Source of the DNA: Pseudonocardia petroleophila
GTDB lineage: Bacteria > Actinomycetota > Actinomycetes > Mycobacteriales > Pseudonocardiaceae
Assembly: GCF_014235185.1 (NCBI RefSeq)
Contig: NZ_CP060131.1
Location: forward strand, 2,177,501 to 2,241,500
Length of the DNA: 64,000 nt
Reading direction: 5' to 3'
Position 1 is the stretch's first letter. Each line of letters starts with the position of its first letter. The position numbers and the translations under genes are program-made. Below are positions 1-10,651 of this stretch, piece after piece. Under the pieces are notes generated by a model. The model saw only the letters and a program-made list of their open reading frames with translations, searched no databases and was not told the DNA's origin.

Positions 1-1299
1 TCCTCGGGCGCGGTCACCGTCGACGGCCCGACGTCGCGCGCGCTCGCCCGCCGCCTGCTCGACGTCGGCATCGCCCACCCGGTCGACGGGCCGCCCGGGC
101 CGGGGCCCGGGGCCGTCACCGTCGTCGTGCCGGTGAAGGACCGCGTCGACGGGCTGCAGCGGCTGGTGGCCGCGCTGGGCGAGGTCGGAGCGCCCGGCGG
201 GGTGGGGGCGCTGGTCGTCGTCGACGACGGCTCGGCCGATCCCGCCGCGATCCGCGCCGCCGCCGGTCCGCGGGCCACCGTGCTGCGGCACGGGACGAGC
301 CGGGGGGCCTCGGCCGCCCGCAACACGGGCCTGCGCGCCGCGGCGACGCCGCTGGTCGCGTTCCTCGACTCCGACGTCGTGCCCGAGGAGGGCTGGCTGG
401 CCCCGCTGCTCGCGGTGTTCGCCGACCCCGCCGTCGGGCTGGCCGCGCCGCGGATCGTCGCGCTCGCCCCGGTCGTCGGCTGGCTGGGCCGCTACGAGGC
501 CGTGCACTCCTCGCTCGACCTCGGCCCCGACCCGGCGCTGATCGTCCCGCGCTCGCGCGTCGCCTACGTGCCGAGCGCGGCGATGGTGGTGCGCCGCGAC
601 GCCGCGGGCGCCGGGTTCGACGAGGACATGCACGTGGCCGAGGACGTCGACCTGGTGCTGCGCCTGCACGCCGACGGCTGGCGGCTGCGGTACGCGCCCG
701 GCTCGCGCGTCGCCCACGACCACCGCACGACGCTCGGGACGTGGTGGTGGCGCAAGGCGCAGTACGGCACGGGGGCGGCCCCGCTCGCGCTGCGCCACCA
801 CGGCTCCGTGCCGCCGATGGTGCTGAGCCCGACCTCGGCCGCCGTCGCCGCGCTGGCCCTGCTCGCGCGGCCGTGGGCCGTCGCGGCCGCGGGCGTCGTG
901 GGGGCGGTGGCCGTCGAGCGGCTGTCCCGCAGGCTCGACGTCCGGCACCCGCGCGCCACCGCGGCGCGGCTCGTCGGGCTCGGGTCGGTCGGGGCGCTCT
1001 CGCAGACCGCCGACGCCGTGACGCGCCACTACTGGCCGCTCTCGCTCGTCGCGTGCGCGGTGTCGCGCCGGGCCCGCCGCCGGGTGCTCGCGATCGCGCT
1101 GGCCGAGGGGGCCCTCGACTGGTGGCGGCACCGCGACCGCGACGCCCGCGTGCGCCCGGACCCGGCCTCCCACGTGCTCGCGCACCGCCTCGACGACCTC
1201 GCCTACGGCGCCGGGCTCTGGTGGGGGGCCGCGGCGCACCGCACGGCCGCGCCGCTGAGGCCGTCGGGACCGTCCGTCCGGGTTGGTCCAAATGGTTGA
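1..1299 (+). CDS. mftF: Mycofactocin glycosyltransferase MftF, C-terminal part
   Basis: The reading frame is open from base 1, so the start lies upstream of the window; 432 residues are visible. A GT2 fold is clear: a VTVVVPVKDR strand near residue 40, a nucleotide-binding DDGS near 76 and a DSD metal site near 123, followed by conserved family residues such as AEDVDL. The C-terminal third contains hydrophobic segments around residues 275-330. In mycofactocin systems MftF adds the oligoglucose chain to the peptide-derived redox cofactor. The identification rests on overall resemblance to that family; the rest of the mft cluster should be just to the left. A generic membrane GT2 is the alternative. 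Confidence 0.82.
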   Translation, partial: SSGAVTVDGPTSRALARRLLDVGIAHPVDGPPGPGPGAVTVVVPVKDRVDGLQRLVAALGEVGAPGGVGALVVVDDGSADPAAIRAAAGPRATVLRHGTSRGASAARNTGLRAAATPLVAFLDSDVVPEEGWLAPLLAVFADPAVGLAAPRIVALAPVVGWLGRYEAVHSSLDLGPDPALIVPRSRVAYVPSAAMVVRRDAAGAGFDEDMHVAEDVDLVLRLHADGWRLRYAPGSRVAHDHRTTLGTWWWRKAQYGTGAAPLALRHHGSVPPMVLSPTSAAVAALALLARPWAVAAAGVVGAVAVERLSRRLDVRHPRATAARLVGLGSVGALSQTADAVTRHYWPLSLVACAVSRRARRRVLAIALAEGALDWWRHRDRDARVRPDPASHVLAHRLDDLAYGAGLWWGAAAHRTAAPLRPSGPSVRVGPNG

Positions 1300-1517
1300 C
1301 AAACGGGAGGATCTTGCTCCGCTCCTGCGGACCTGATCAGCGATCTGATCCGCTTCAGCGGAGTCCGCGTGAGGTGGGCGTGACCAGGGCCGATCGTGGC
1401 CGGTGAGGTCAGGGTCGGCTTCGTTGCACGGCCCGATGATCAGCGGTGAGATGTGGGCGCCACCACAAGGCAGTGGTGCGTGAACAGTCACCGACGTCGT
1501 TGCCTAGGAGAAGACAT
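1300..1517. promoter_or_regulatory. Intergenic region upstream of cox operon, with operator-like palindrome
   Basis: This 218-base gap separates mftF from coxS and should hold the cox promoter. Bases 1335-1350 form a perfect inverted repeat, GATCAG-CGAT-CTGATC, typical of a dimeric regulator site. A TTGACA hexamer lies at 1296-1301, overlapping the mftF stop, but no convincing -10 follows at 17 bases. No gene is seen in the gap. Confidence 0.45.
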
Positions 1518-2036
1518 ATGGCACAGGTCCGGGTCACCGTCGACGGCGTGAACTACGCCGACGACGTCGAGCCCCGTACGTTGTTGGTCCACTACCTGAG
1601 GGAACGCCTCGGCAAGACCGGCACCCTCGTGGGGTGTGACACCAGCAACTGCGGTGCATGCACCGTGCACCTCAACGGCCAGAGCGTGAAGTCCTGCTCG
1701 GTCCTCGCGGTCCAGGCGGACGGCGCTGAGGTCACCACGATCGAGGGCATCGCCCGTGACGGCAAGCTGCACCCCGTGCAGGAAGCCTTCAACGAGAAGC
1801 ACGCCCTGCAGTGCGGCTACTGCACGCCGGGAATGATCATGCAGGCCATCGACCTGCTCGGGGACAACCCCGACCCCGACGAGCACGAGGTCCGTGAGGG
1901 CATCGAGGGCAACCTCTGCCGCTGCACGGGTTACCAGAACATCGTCCGGGCGGTGCAGTCGGCGGCGCAGAAGATGAAGCCGGGCGCGCACGCCCAGACC
2001 GACGCCCCGGTCTCCGTGGCCGGAGGGGGTAGCTGA
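1518..2036 (+). CDS. coxS: Molybdenum hydroxylase 2Fe-2S subunit (CoxS type)
   Basis: This 172-residue protein carries both [2Fe-2S] clusters of the xanthine dehydrogenase/CO dehydrogenase family. The N-terminal plant-type site is [16 protein letters not shown] followed by a Cys; the second is QCGYCTPGM and [12 protein letters not shown]. It passes electrons from the molybdenum centre in CoxL to FAD in CoxM, in the cytoplasm or at the inner face of the membrane. ATG 1518 has an AGGAG Shine-Dalgarno seven bases upstream, which decides the start over an upstream in-frame ATG at 1446. It opens a coxS-L-M-G operon; coxL follows after two bases. Confidence 0.93.
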   Translation: MAQVRVTVDGVNYADDVEPRTLLVHYLRERLGKTGTLVGCDTSNCGACTVHLNGQSVKSCSVLAVQADGAEVTTIEGIARDGKLHPVQEAFNEKHALQCGYCTPGMIMQAIDLLGDNPDPDEHEVREGIEGNLCRCTGYQNIVRAVQSAAQKMKPGAHAQTDAPVSVAGGGS

Positions 2037-2038
2037 GC

Positions 2039-4515
<2,477 letters not shown>

Positions 4516-4519
<4 letters not shown>

Positions 4520-5367
4520 TTCCCTCCAAGTTCGACTACGTCAAGCCGGCGTCCGTCGCCGAGGCGATCACGGCCCTGGAGCAGGGCGGGGACGACGCCA
4601 AGATCCTGGCCGGCGGCCAGAGCCTGATCCCCGTGCTGCGGCTGCGCCTCGCGGCGCCGTCGGTGATCATCGACCTCGGCGGGATCGCGGAGCTCCGCGG
4701 CATCCGCGAGGACGGCGACCGCATCGCCATCGGCGCGATGACCAGCTATTACGACATCGTCCGCGACGACCTGGTGAAGCAGCACGTCGCGCTGCTCGGC
4801 CAGGCCGTCGAGACGGTGGCCGACAACCAGGTGCGCCACCGCGGCACGCTGGGCGGCTCGCTCGCCCACGCCGACCCCGCGGGCGACCTGGGCGCCCCGG
4901 CGCTCGCGCTGGAGGCCGAGCTGGTCATCGCCGGTTCCGGCGGCACCCGCACGGTGTCGGCGCAGGAGTTCTTCGTCGACTACTTCACGACCGCCATCGG
5001 CGAGGGCGAGATCCTCACCGAGATCCGGTTCCCGAAGTACACCGGCTGGGGCAGCCAGTACGAGAAGTTCAACCGCACGGCGCAGGCCTGGTCGATGTGC
5101 GCGGTCGCCGCGGCCATCAAGGTCGACGGCGGCACCATCTCCGAGGCCCGCGTCGGGCTGACGAACATGGGCACCACGCCGATCCGCGCCACCGGCGTGG
5201 AGCAGGCGCTCGTCGGACAGCCGGCCACGGCCGACGCGGTGCGCGCCGCGGCCGAGCGTGCGACCGAGGGCACGGCGGCACCGAGTGACGCCGACGCCGC
5301 CGCGGACTACCGTGAGCACCTGGCCAAGGTGCTGACCGGCCGCGCGGTGCTGGCCGCCGCGGGCTGA
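4516..5367 (+). CDS. coxM: Molybdenum hydroxylase FAD subunit (CoxM type)
   Basis: A 283-residue FAD-binding protein with the two family signatures: AGGQSLIP near residues 33-40 and the TLGGSLAHADPAGD loop near residue 112, which bind the FAD pyrophosphate. It has the usual length and the C-terminal CO_deh_flav_C region. It takes electrons from CoxS and hands them to an acceptor such as quinone. GTG 4516 overlaps the coxL stop (GTGA), so translation is probably coupled. A strong intercistronic hairpin follows before coxG. Confidence 0.93.
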
Positions 5368-5385
5368 CGCTCGTACCGATTACGC

Positions 5386-5418
5386 AGACGCCCGTCCCGG
5401 CCACCGGGGCGGGCGTCT
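5386..5418 (+). terminator. Intercistronic hairpin between coxM and coxG
   Basis: AGACGCCCG at 5386-5394 pairs perfectly with CGGGCGTCT at 5410-5418. An inner T.G pair and CCGGG/CCCGG arms extend the stem to about 15 base pairs around a CCA loop. There is no long U run, so it may act as a partial terminator or as an mRNA stabiliser that sets coxG apart from coxSLM. It ends 19 bases before the coxG start. Confidence 0.75.
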
Positions 5419-5436
5419 GTCTCGTGAGGAGACCCC

Positions 5437-6168
5437 ATGCAGTTGGAGAACAAGTTCACCATCGAGGCACCCATCGAGAAGGCCTGGGTCGCTCTCAACA
5501 CCCCCGACATGATCGCGCCGTGCTTCCCGGGCGCCACGCTCACCGAGTACGAGGGTGAGTCGTTCAGCGGCACCGTGAAGGTGAAGCTGGGCCCGATCTC
5601 GCTGACCTACAAGGGCAAGGGCACCTACGTCGACCGCGACGACGCCAACCACACGGTGAAGATCGAGGCCAGCGGCCGCGACTCCCGCGGCAACGGCACC
5701 GCGAACGCCACGGTCACCGGCACGATGGTCGCCGACGGTCCGAACAAGACCGCGGTCACGATGGTCACCGACATGACGATCACCGGGCGCCCCGCGCAGT
5801 TCGGCCGCGGCGTCATCTCCGACGTCGCCGACAAGATCATCGGTCAGTTCGCGGCGTGCGTGGCGAAGAAGCTGTCGCCCGAGGTGGAGGCCCCCGCGGA
5901 GTCCGCCCCGGCCCCCGTCGCCGAGGCCCCGGCCGGCACCAACGGCACCGCGTCCGCCGGCCCGGCGCTGTCGTCGACCCCGGCGTCGTCCGGTGTCACG
6001 GCCACTGCGCCCGCCGCCCGGCAGTTCACCCCGATGAAGAGCGAGATCGACGCGATCGACCTGCTCGACACCGCGGGCTCGCCCGTCCTCAAGCGCCTCG
6101 CTCCGGTCCTCGGCGGCGGCGCACTGCTGTTCCTGATCGTCCTCCTGATCCGGCGCGCCCGCGCCTGA
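5437..6168 (+). CDS. coxG: CoxG-type SRPBCC protein with C-terminal membrane anchor
   Basis: Residues 1-150 form a CoxG/SRPBCC domain (MQLENKFTIEAP, then CFPGATL and a TGRPAQFGRG segment). Residues 150-205 are an Ala/Pro/Ser-rich linker. Residues about 222-238 are a single hydrophobic helix followed by RRARA, so the protein is anchored with its domain in the cytoplasm. In Oligotropha CoxG recruits CO dehydrogenase to the membrane, and the same role is likely here. GAGGAG lies upstream of ATG 5437. It is the last gene of the cox operon, followed by a bidirectional terminator. Confidence 0.88.
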   Translation: MQLENKFTIEAPIEKAWVALNTPDMIAPCFPGATLTEYEGESFSGTVKVKLGPISLTYKGKGTYVDRDDANHTVKIEASGRDSRGNGTANATVTGTMVADGPNKTAVTMVTDMTITGRPAQFGRGVISDVADKIIGQFAACVAKKLSPEVEAPAESAPAPVAEAPAGTNGTASAGPALSSTPASSGVTATAPAARQFTPMKSEIDAIDLLDTAGSPVLKRLAPVLGGGALLFLIVLLIRRARA

Positions 6169-6194
6169 GCGCCCCGCGCGTCGTACGCGACCCT

Positions 6195-6234
6195 GAGGCC
6201 ACCCTGCCGCCGTCCCCGGCGGCGGGGTGGCCTC
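6195..6234. terminator. Bidirectional terminator between coxG and the oxygenase gene
   Basis: GAGGCCACCC at 6195-6204 pairs with GGGTGGCCTC at 6225-6234, with an inner GCCGCC/GGCGGC stem and a short C-rich loop. It lies between two convergent genes, and its right arm overlaps the stop codon of the truncated oxygenase gene on the minus strand. Confidence 0.8.
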
Positions 6235-6802
6235 ACGGCGGTCGGGGATGGGCCGACCGTCGCAGCACCACCGGCCGCGACTGCTGCCGCGGCCGCTGCT
6301 CGACGAACACGCTCTCGCCGCCGGTGAAGTCCTCGTCCGGGCGGCTGAGCATCACCAGCAGCTGCAGCGGGAACGTGACGTCCCCGTAGACATCCTGGTG
6401 CAGGCAGTTGTAGTCGGCGGGCCCGTAGCGCAGCAGCAGCGGGGTGGGGCGGTGCTGGCCCGCGTCGGCGCACATGTCGAGCAGGCCGTCGAGCGAGGTG
6501 GGGTAGGGATCCTCGCCGAGGCGTCCGGCCCACTCGTTGGCCACGGCCGCGAGCCGGGGGTAGAGCGTGCGGCGCAGGTGCTGCACGAGCTCGGGCAGCG
6601 GGTCGGCGAAGTAGCGGTAGGTGCCGGCCCCGAACCCGACCCGCTGCATCACGACGGTGCTGCGGAAGCGGGCGTCGTCGTCGAACACCGCGACGAGCTC
6701 GGCGCACTGCTCCGGCGTGAGGAGTCCGGGGACGGTCGCCACGCCGTCGGTGTCGAGCTGGTGCTCCAGGTCCGTCCGGGCGGGGGTCGCGGGGGTGCGC
6801 AT
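6233..6802 (-). pseudogene. 2OG-Fe(II) oxygenase, C-terminally truncated
   Basis: 189 residues resembling the prolyl-hydroxylase-like 2OG-Fe(II) oxygenases. The HxD part of the iron triad is present in CLHQDVYGD near residue 133, with a GGESVFVEQRPR segment after it. In this family a further 40-50 residues carry the distal iron-ligand His and the Arg that binds 2-oxoglutarate. Here the frame stops 13 residues after QQSRP, and the stop lies in the terminator hairpin shared with coxG. The protein as encoded cannot hold iron normally, so I call a probable pseudogene. This rests on recalled family length; a short active variant is possible. ATG 6802 has no clear Shine-Dalgarno. Confidence 0.6.
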
Positions 6803-6852
6803 GCGTCCATGCTCGCCCCCGGCACGACCCCGTTCCGGCGGGAATCGGACAC

Positions 6853-7274
6853 TCAGTCGCCGTCCTCCCGGGCCGCCGGATCGGCGTGCCGGTGGATCAG
6901 CTTCCAGCCGTCGGTCTCGCGGCGGAAGACCTCGGTCAGCCGCAGGTGCATCGGGACGGGATCGGGCTGTCCCTGGATCCGCACCCGGGAGTGCTGGACG
7001 CCGACGAGGTAGGCCAGGTCGCCGTCGGCCGAGCTGTGGATCACCTCGAAGGCGTTCTCGCCGCCGGGCCCGAAGGCGGCGGCCCCCGGGCGTTGAACGC
7101 GTTGACCTCGTCGGCTCCGGTCACGGTCAGCCCGTTGGGCGGGAAGATGCTGGCCGGCGACGTGCGGGTCGAGATCGTGTCGAGCGGGCCGATCTCCCCG
7201 TCGACGAACGCGTCGGACGCGGCGATCCGGTCGACCAGGAACTCGCGGAAGCTCGTGTCTGCTAGATTGGTCAT
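6853..7274 (-). pseudogene. SnoaL/NTF2-like protein gene with a frameshift
   Basis: Two overlapping fragments in different minus-strand frames together make one NTF2-fold (SnoaL or DUF4440-like) protein of about 140 residues. The first part runs from ATG 7274 (MTNLADTSFREFLVDRI) to about 7085. The second continues from about 7070 (EVIHSSADGDLAYLVG) to the stop at 6853. One base is missing around 7075-7090, where a C5G3 run occurs on the plus strand. Either the gene is inactivated or this is a sequencing error in a GC homopolymer. It is divergent from the tetR-like gene at 7319, its likely regulator. Confidence 0.65.
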
Positions 7275-7300
7275 GTGCCTATTTTTGGTCTGGTGCCCAT
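7275..7300. promoter_or_regulatory. Direct repeat in the divergent SnoaL/tetR promoter
   Basis: GTGCCTAT at 7275-7282 is repeated as GTGCCCAT at 7293-7300, an 18-base period, inside an A/T-rich patch that stands out in this GC-rich DNA. It lies between the two divergent start codons and is the obvious place for the adjacent TetR protein to bind. TetR sites are usually palindromic, so this is tentative. Confidence 0.4.
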
Positions 7301-7318
7301 AAATGTCAAGGGCGACCG

Positions 7319-7882
7319 GTGAGCAAGCGCGAGCGGACGCGCGCCGCGATCCTGGACACCGCGCTGGAGCTGTTCGCGGCCGACGGCTACGAGGGCACGT
7401 CCATGGCCGACGTCGCGGCCGCGGCCGGTGTGGTGCGCCAGACCGTGCTCAACCACTACCCGCGCAAGGACGACCTGGTGCTGGCGTGGGGCGAGCGCCG
7501 CCGTCGCCTCATCGACGCGGCGGCCGGGTCGGTCGCCGCGGGCCGGACGGCGACCGAGCGGCTCACCGGGGTCTACCGGGCCCTCGCCGGGATCAACGAG
7601 GCGGAGCGCGACCTCGCCCGCGCGCTCCACCCGCACTACGAGGCGATCGCCCGCCGGCGGGTCGTGCCCGACTCGGTGCTGGCCGCGGTCGAGCACGGCC
7701 TCTCCACGGGAGAGCTCGACGCGGGCACCCCGGCGACGACGATCGGGGAGGTGCTGACGGCCGTGTACTTCGACACGCTGAGCCGCTGGCTGGACTCCGC
7801 CGACCCGGCCGATCTCACGACGCTCCTGCTGGAGCGCATCGAGCTGGTGCTGCGCGGAGCCCGCACCCCGGACCGGCCCTGA
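7319..7882 (+). CDS. TetR family transcriptional regulator
   Basis: 187 residues with an N-terminal TetR helix-turn-helix (RAAILDTALELFAADGYEGT, then a recognition helix RQTVLNHYPRKDDLV at residues 40-55) and a helical ligand domain. GTG 7319 has AAGGG six bases upstream. It is transcribed away from the frameshifted SnoaL-like gene, with 44 bases between the starts, so it probably represses that gene and itself. The ligand cannot be guessed. Its 3' end faces the PepSY gene across a shared terminator. Confidence 0.9.
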   Translation: MSKRERTRAAILDTALELFAADGYEGTSMADVAAAAGVVRQTVLNHYPRKDDLVLAWGERRRRLIDAAAGSVAAGRTATERLTGVYRALAGINEAERDLARALHPHYEAIARRRVVPDSVLAAVEHGLSTGELDAGTPATTIGEVLTAVYFDTLSRWLDSADPADLTTLLLERIELVLRGARTPDRP

Positions 7883-7920
7883 CCGGCACCGCACCCGCCG
7901 GTCGGCGGCTGCGGTGCCGG
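7883..7920. terminator. Bidirectional terminator between tetR and PepSY genes
   Basis: CCGGCACCGCA at 7883-7893 pairs perfectly with TGCGGTGCCGG at 7910-7920; the loop contains a further CCGCC-GGTC-GGCGG stem. It lies between two convergent stop codons and can serve both transcripts. Confidence 0.8.
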
Positions 7921-7932
7921 GGTGCGGTTCGG

Positions 7933-8511
7933 TCAGTCGTCGTCGCCGCCGTGGTCGTCGCCGACGTCGTGGCCGGGGCCGTCGTCGTGGCCGCCACGAC
8001 CACTGCCGCCCCGGTCGTCCCCGCCCCGGTCGTCCCCGCCCCGGTCGTCCCCGCCCCGGTCGTCCCCGAGCCGGTCGTCGCCGCCGCGGTCGTCGCCGCC
8101 GCGGTCGTCGTCGAGGTCCACCCGGGTCACCGCTCCGGTGGCGGTGTCGACGCGGACGTCGTGCTCCACGCCGCCCTCGACGATCTCGACCTTCCACTCC
8201 GTGCGGCCGTGCTCCGTCTCGCGCTCGACGCCGGTGACCCGGCCCCCGCCGATGCGCTCGAGCGCGACGGTCACGGCCCGCTCCCGGTCCGCCGGGTCGT
8301 CCGGGGTGGAGCCGGCGCTGCTCGTCGGCGTGGCGCCGCCCGTCGTGGTGGGGGCGGTGGTCGGGGTGGGGTCGTCGACGGTGCCCGCGCTGACCGGGAC
8401 CGGGGTGGGTGCGGGGGTGTCGTCCGCGCCCAGGGCGAGCGCGGTGCCGCCGAGCGCGACGAGGGCGATCGAGGCGGTGGCGGCCAGGGTGGCGATGCGG
8501 GTGGTGGTCAC
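7933..8511 (-). CDS. Secreted PepSY-domain protein with Asp/Arg/Gly repeat tail
   Basis: 192 residues. An N-terminal signal/anchor segment (IATLAATASIALVALGGTAL) is followed by a Thr/Pro-rich linker, one PepSY domain near residues 88-135 (RAVTVALERIGGGRVTGVE, then WKVEIVEGGVEHDVRVD) and a tail of DDRGG repeats from about residue 140. PepSY domains are extracytoplasmic and are often found with two-component systems. GTG 8511 has GGAGGA seven bases upstream. It follows the histidine kinase in the same direction after 92 bases, so it probably belongs to the response regulator/kinase operon and may modulate or be a target of that sensor. Confidence 0.85.
   Translation of the reverse strand: MTTTRIATLAATASIALVALGGTALALGADDTPAPTPVPVSAGTVDDPTPTTAPTTTGGATPTSSAGSTPDDPADRERAVTVALERIGGGRVTGVERETEHGRTEWKVEIVEGGVEHDVRVDTATGAVTRVDLDDDRGGDDRGGDDRLGDDRGGDDRGGDDRGGDDRGGSGRGGHDDGPGHDVGDDHGGDDD
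8011..8115 (-). repeat. 15-bp tandem repeat in the PepSY gene (DDRGG units)
   Basis: About seven consecutive 15-base units (consensus CCGGTCGTCCCCGCC on the plus strand); the first three are identical and the last ones diverge. Each unit encodes Asp-Asp-Arg-Gly-Gly, so copy-number change keeps the frame and alters only the length of the charged tail. Confidence 0.9.
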
Positions 8512-8603
8512 GGGGTCCTCCGGTGGGTCCGGCGGCGTCGGGGTGACGTCCGCTGTGGGGACCACGTTCGCCGGGACCGGGCTAGCGACGCGCTGCGCGA
8601 TCC

Positions 8604-9902
8604 CTAACGGGAGCCCTCGTCCGGCGCGCCCATCCGCAGGACGACGGCCAGCCCGCCCCGGGGACCCGGGTGCAGGTCGAGGCCCCCGCGGGACCGCTCG
8701 CCGACCCGCCGCGCGATGTCGAGGCCCAGCCCGGTCGAGCCCGCACCGCTCGTACCGCGGCGCAGCGGGTCGCTGCCGGGTGCGGGGCCGGGGCCGTCGT
8801 CGGACACCGTCAGCACGGCGCCGGCACCGTCCGCGCCGCGGGCGAGGTGCACCGCGAACGCCGTGCCGTCGGGGGTGTGGGCGAACACGTTGCCGAGCAG
8901 GGCGTCGACGGCGGCCTCGAGGTCCGCCCGCGCGACGGCGACGGTCAGCGGGCCGGGGGCGATGTCGACGTACGTCGGGCGGTCGGTGTCCTCGGCCAGC
9001 ACCGCCCAGAACGCGACGCGCTCGCGTACGGCCGCCGCGGCGTCGCAGCCGGCCGCGGCGCCGGGGCCGGGGGTCCGGCGCCTGGCCTGCTCGATGGCGA
9101 GCGTGACGGCCCGCTGGACGCCGTCGACGCCGTCGCCGATGCGGGCGGCGTCGGCCGGCTCGGCGAGGGCCTCGGCGTCCAGGCGCAGCGCCGTGAGCGG
9201 GGTCCGGACGCGGTGCGCGAGATCGGCCACGGCCTCGCGCTCCTCGCGCAGCAGCCCGTCGATGCGGCCGGCGAGGCCGTTCAGCGCCCCCGCGACGACG
9301 GCGAGCTCGGCGGGCCCGTCGGTGGCGGCCCGCGCGGCGAGGTCGCCGTCGGCGAGCCGGTGCGACACCGACGCCAGCTCGGCGGTGGTGCGCACGAGGG
9401 AGCGGGCGAGCCGGTCGGCGACCAGGAGGCTGATCGCCAGCAGCCCGACGCCGAGCGCGGCCAGCAGCAGCCAGGCCCGCGTCACCCCGGCGGTGAGCGC
9501 GGCGTCGGGCACGAACGTGCGGATCACCGCGGCGGCCCCGGCCGGGTCCCGCACGGCGAACACGATCTCCCGGCCGCCCGGGACGATGCCGGTGGCGCTG
9601 CGGCCCCGGGCGGCCAGCTCGACCAGCGGGCTGCGCGCCGCGGCCGTCCCCACCACGGTGCCGTCGGCGAGGAACACCGTGACGTCGGCGGCGGAAGTGG
9701 CGTCGAGCAGCTGCACCGTGAGCGCGAGGCCTGCGCGGTCCGAGGTGGCCACCAGCGAGCTGAGCGTCTGCACCTCCGAGGTGGCGGCCTGCACCGCCCG
9801 GTCCGCGGCCACCGTCCGCAGCAGCAGCGCCAGCGGCACGAGGAACGCGATCAGCACGAGGGAGGTGGTGGCCGCGACGAGCACCAGCACGCGCCTGCGC
9901 AC
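8604..9902 (-). CDS. Two-component sensor histidine kinase
   Basis: 432 residues: a transmembrane helix at about 5-30, an extracellular sensor region of about 110 residues, a second membrane helix near 140-165, HAMP, and a HisKA domain with the phospho-acceptor His near 228 in DLAHRVRTPLTALRLD. The ATPase domain has an N box (LLGNVFAHTPDG), a G1 box (DDGPGPAP) and GLGLDIARR. It begins with GTG three bases after the response regulator stop, so the two are co-transcribed. The stimulus is unknown; the downstream PepSY protein suggests an envelope or metal signal. Confidence 0.92.
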   Translation of the reverse strand: MRRRVLVLVAATTSLVLIAFLVPLALLLRTVAADRAVQAATSEVQTLSSLVATSDRAGLALTVQLLDATSAADVTVFLADGTVVGTAAARSPLVELAARGRSATGIVPGGREIVFAVRDPAGAAAVIRTFVPDAALTAGVTRAWLLLAALGVGLLAISLLVADRLARSLVRTTAELASVSHRLADGDLAARAATDGPAELAVVAGALNGLAGRIDGLLREEREAVADLAHRVRTPLTALRLDAEALAEPADAARIGDGVDGVQRAVTLAIEQARRRTPGPGAAAGCDAAAAVRERVAFWAVLAEDTDRPTYVDIAPGPLTVAVARADLEAAVDALLGNVFAHTPDGTAFAVHLARGADGAGAVLTVSDDGPGPAPGSDPLRRGTSGAGSTGLGLDIARRVGERSRGGLDLHPGPRGGLAVVLRMGAPDEGSR

Positions 9903-9905
9903 CGC

Positions 9906-10589
9906 TCAGGCCTCCGGGGCGGAGATGCGCACGCCCACCCCGCGCACGGCGTGCAGGTAGCGCGGGGCCTGCGCGGTCTCGCCGAGCTTGCGGCGCAGCC
10001 ACGACAGGTGCACGTCGACGGTCTTGTCGGCGCCGCCGTAGGGCAGCTGCCACACCTCGGTGAGCAGCTCCTTCTTGCTGACGACCGCGTCGGCGCGGGC
10101 GGCGAGGTGGTGCAGCAGCGCGAACTCGCGGGGGGTGAGGTCGAGCGGGGTGCCGTCGAGGCTGGCGCGCCGCGACCGCGGATCGATCCGCAGCCCGCCG
10201 ACGACGACCTCCGGATCGCCCGCGCTCTCCCCGCCCCGGCGCAGCACGGCGCGGATCCGGGCGTCGAGCTGCGCGGCGCTGAACGGCTTGACCAGGTAGT
10301 CGTCGGCCCCGGCGTCGAGCACCGCGACGATCTCGCGCTCGTCGTCCCGCGCCGTCGCGACGATGACGGGCACCCGGCTGGCGCCGCGCAGCATCCGCAG
10401 CACGGTGGTGCCGTCGAGATCGGGCAGGCCGAGGTCGAGGACGACCAGGTCGGGGCGGTGCGTGACGGCGCGCTCCAGCCCCGCCAGCGCGGTGCCCGCC
10501 GAGTCGACGGCGTGGCCGCGCTCGGTCAGCCCGCGGATCAGCGCGGCACGGATCGTCGGATCGTCCTCGACGAGGAGCACCTGGGCCAC
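9906..10589 (-). CDS. OmpR/PhoB-type response regulator
   Basis: 227 residues: receiver domain with acidic D9/D10, phospho-acceptor Asp52 in VVLDLGLPD and Lys101 in YLVKPF, then a winged-helix DNA-binding domain (LTPREFALLHHL, VDVHLSWLRRKLGE). GTG 10589 has no Shine-Dalgarno but a TACGGT -10-like hexamer ends six bases upstream (plus-strand 10596-10601), as in a leaderless mRNA. It heads an operon with the histidine kinase and PepSY gene and is divergent from the small secreted protein gene at 10692. Confidence 0.93.
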   Translation of the reverse strand: MAQVLLVEDDPTIRAALIRGLTERGHAVDSAGTALAGLERAVTHRPDLVVLDLGLPDLDGTTVLRMLRGASRVPVIVATARDDEREIVAVLDAGADDYLVKPFSAAQLDARIRAVLRRGGESAGDPEVVVGGLRIDPRSRRASLDGTPLDLTPREFALLHHLAARADAVVSKKELLTEVWQLPYGGADKTVDVHLSWLRRKLGETAQAPRYLHAVRGVGVRISAPEA

Positions 10590-10651
10590 GGCCGAACCGT
10601 AGGCCAGCTGGCGGGGTGCGGGAACTCCTCCGGCGGTGCTGTTGGGCCCGC

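Noticed and set aside
1296..1324. TTGACA as a -35 element of a sigma-70-type cox promoter
   Set aside because: No acceptable -10 lies at 16-18 bases downstream; the hexamer overlaps the mftF stop and may be chance.
8011..8115. Possible CRISPR-like repeats
   Set aside because: The 15-base units are contiguous with no spacers and are in frame inside a coding region.
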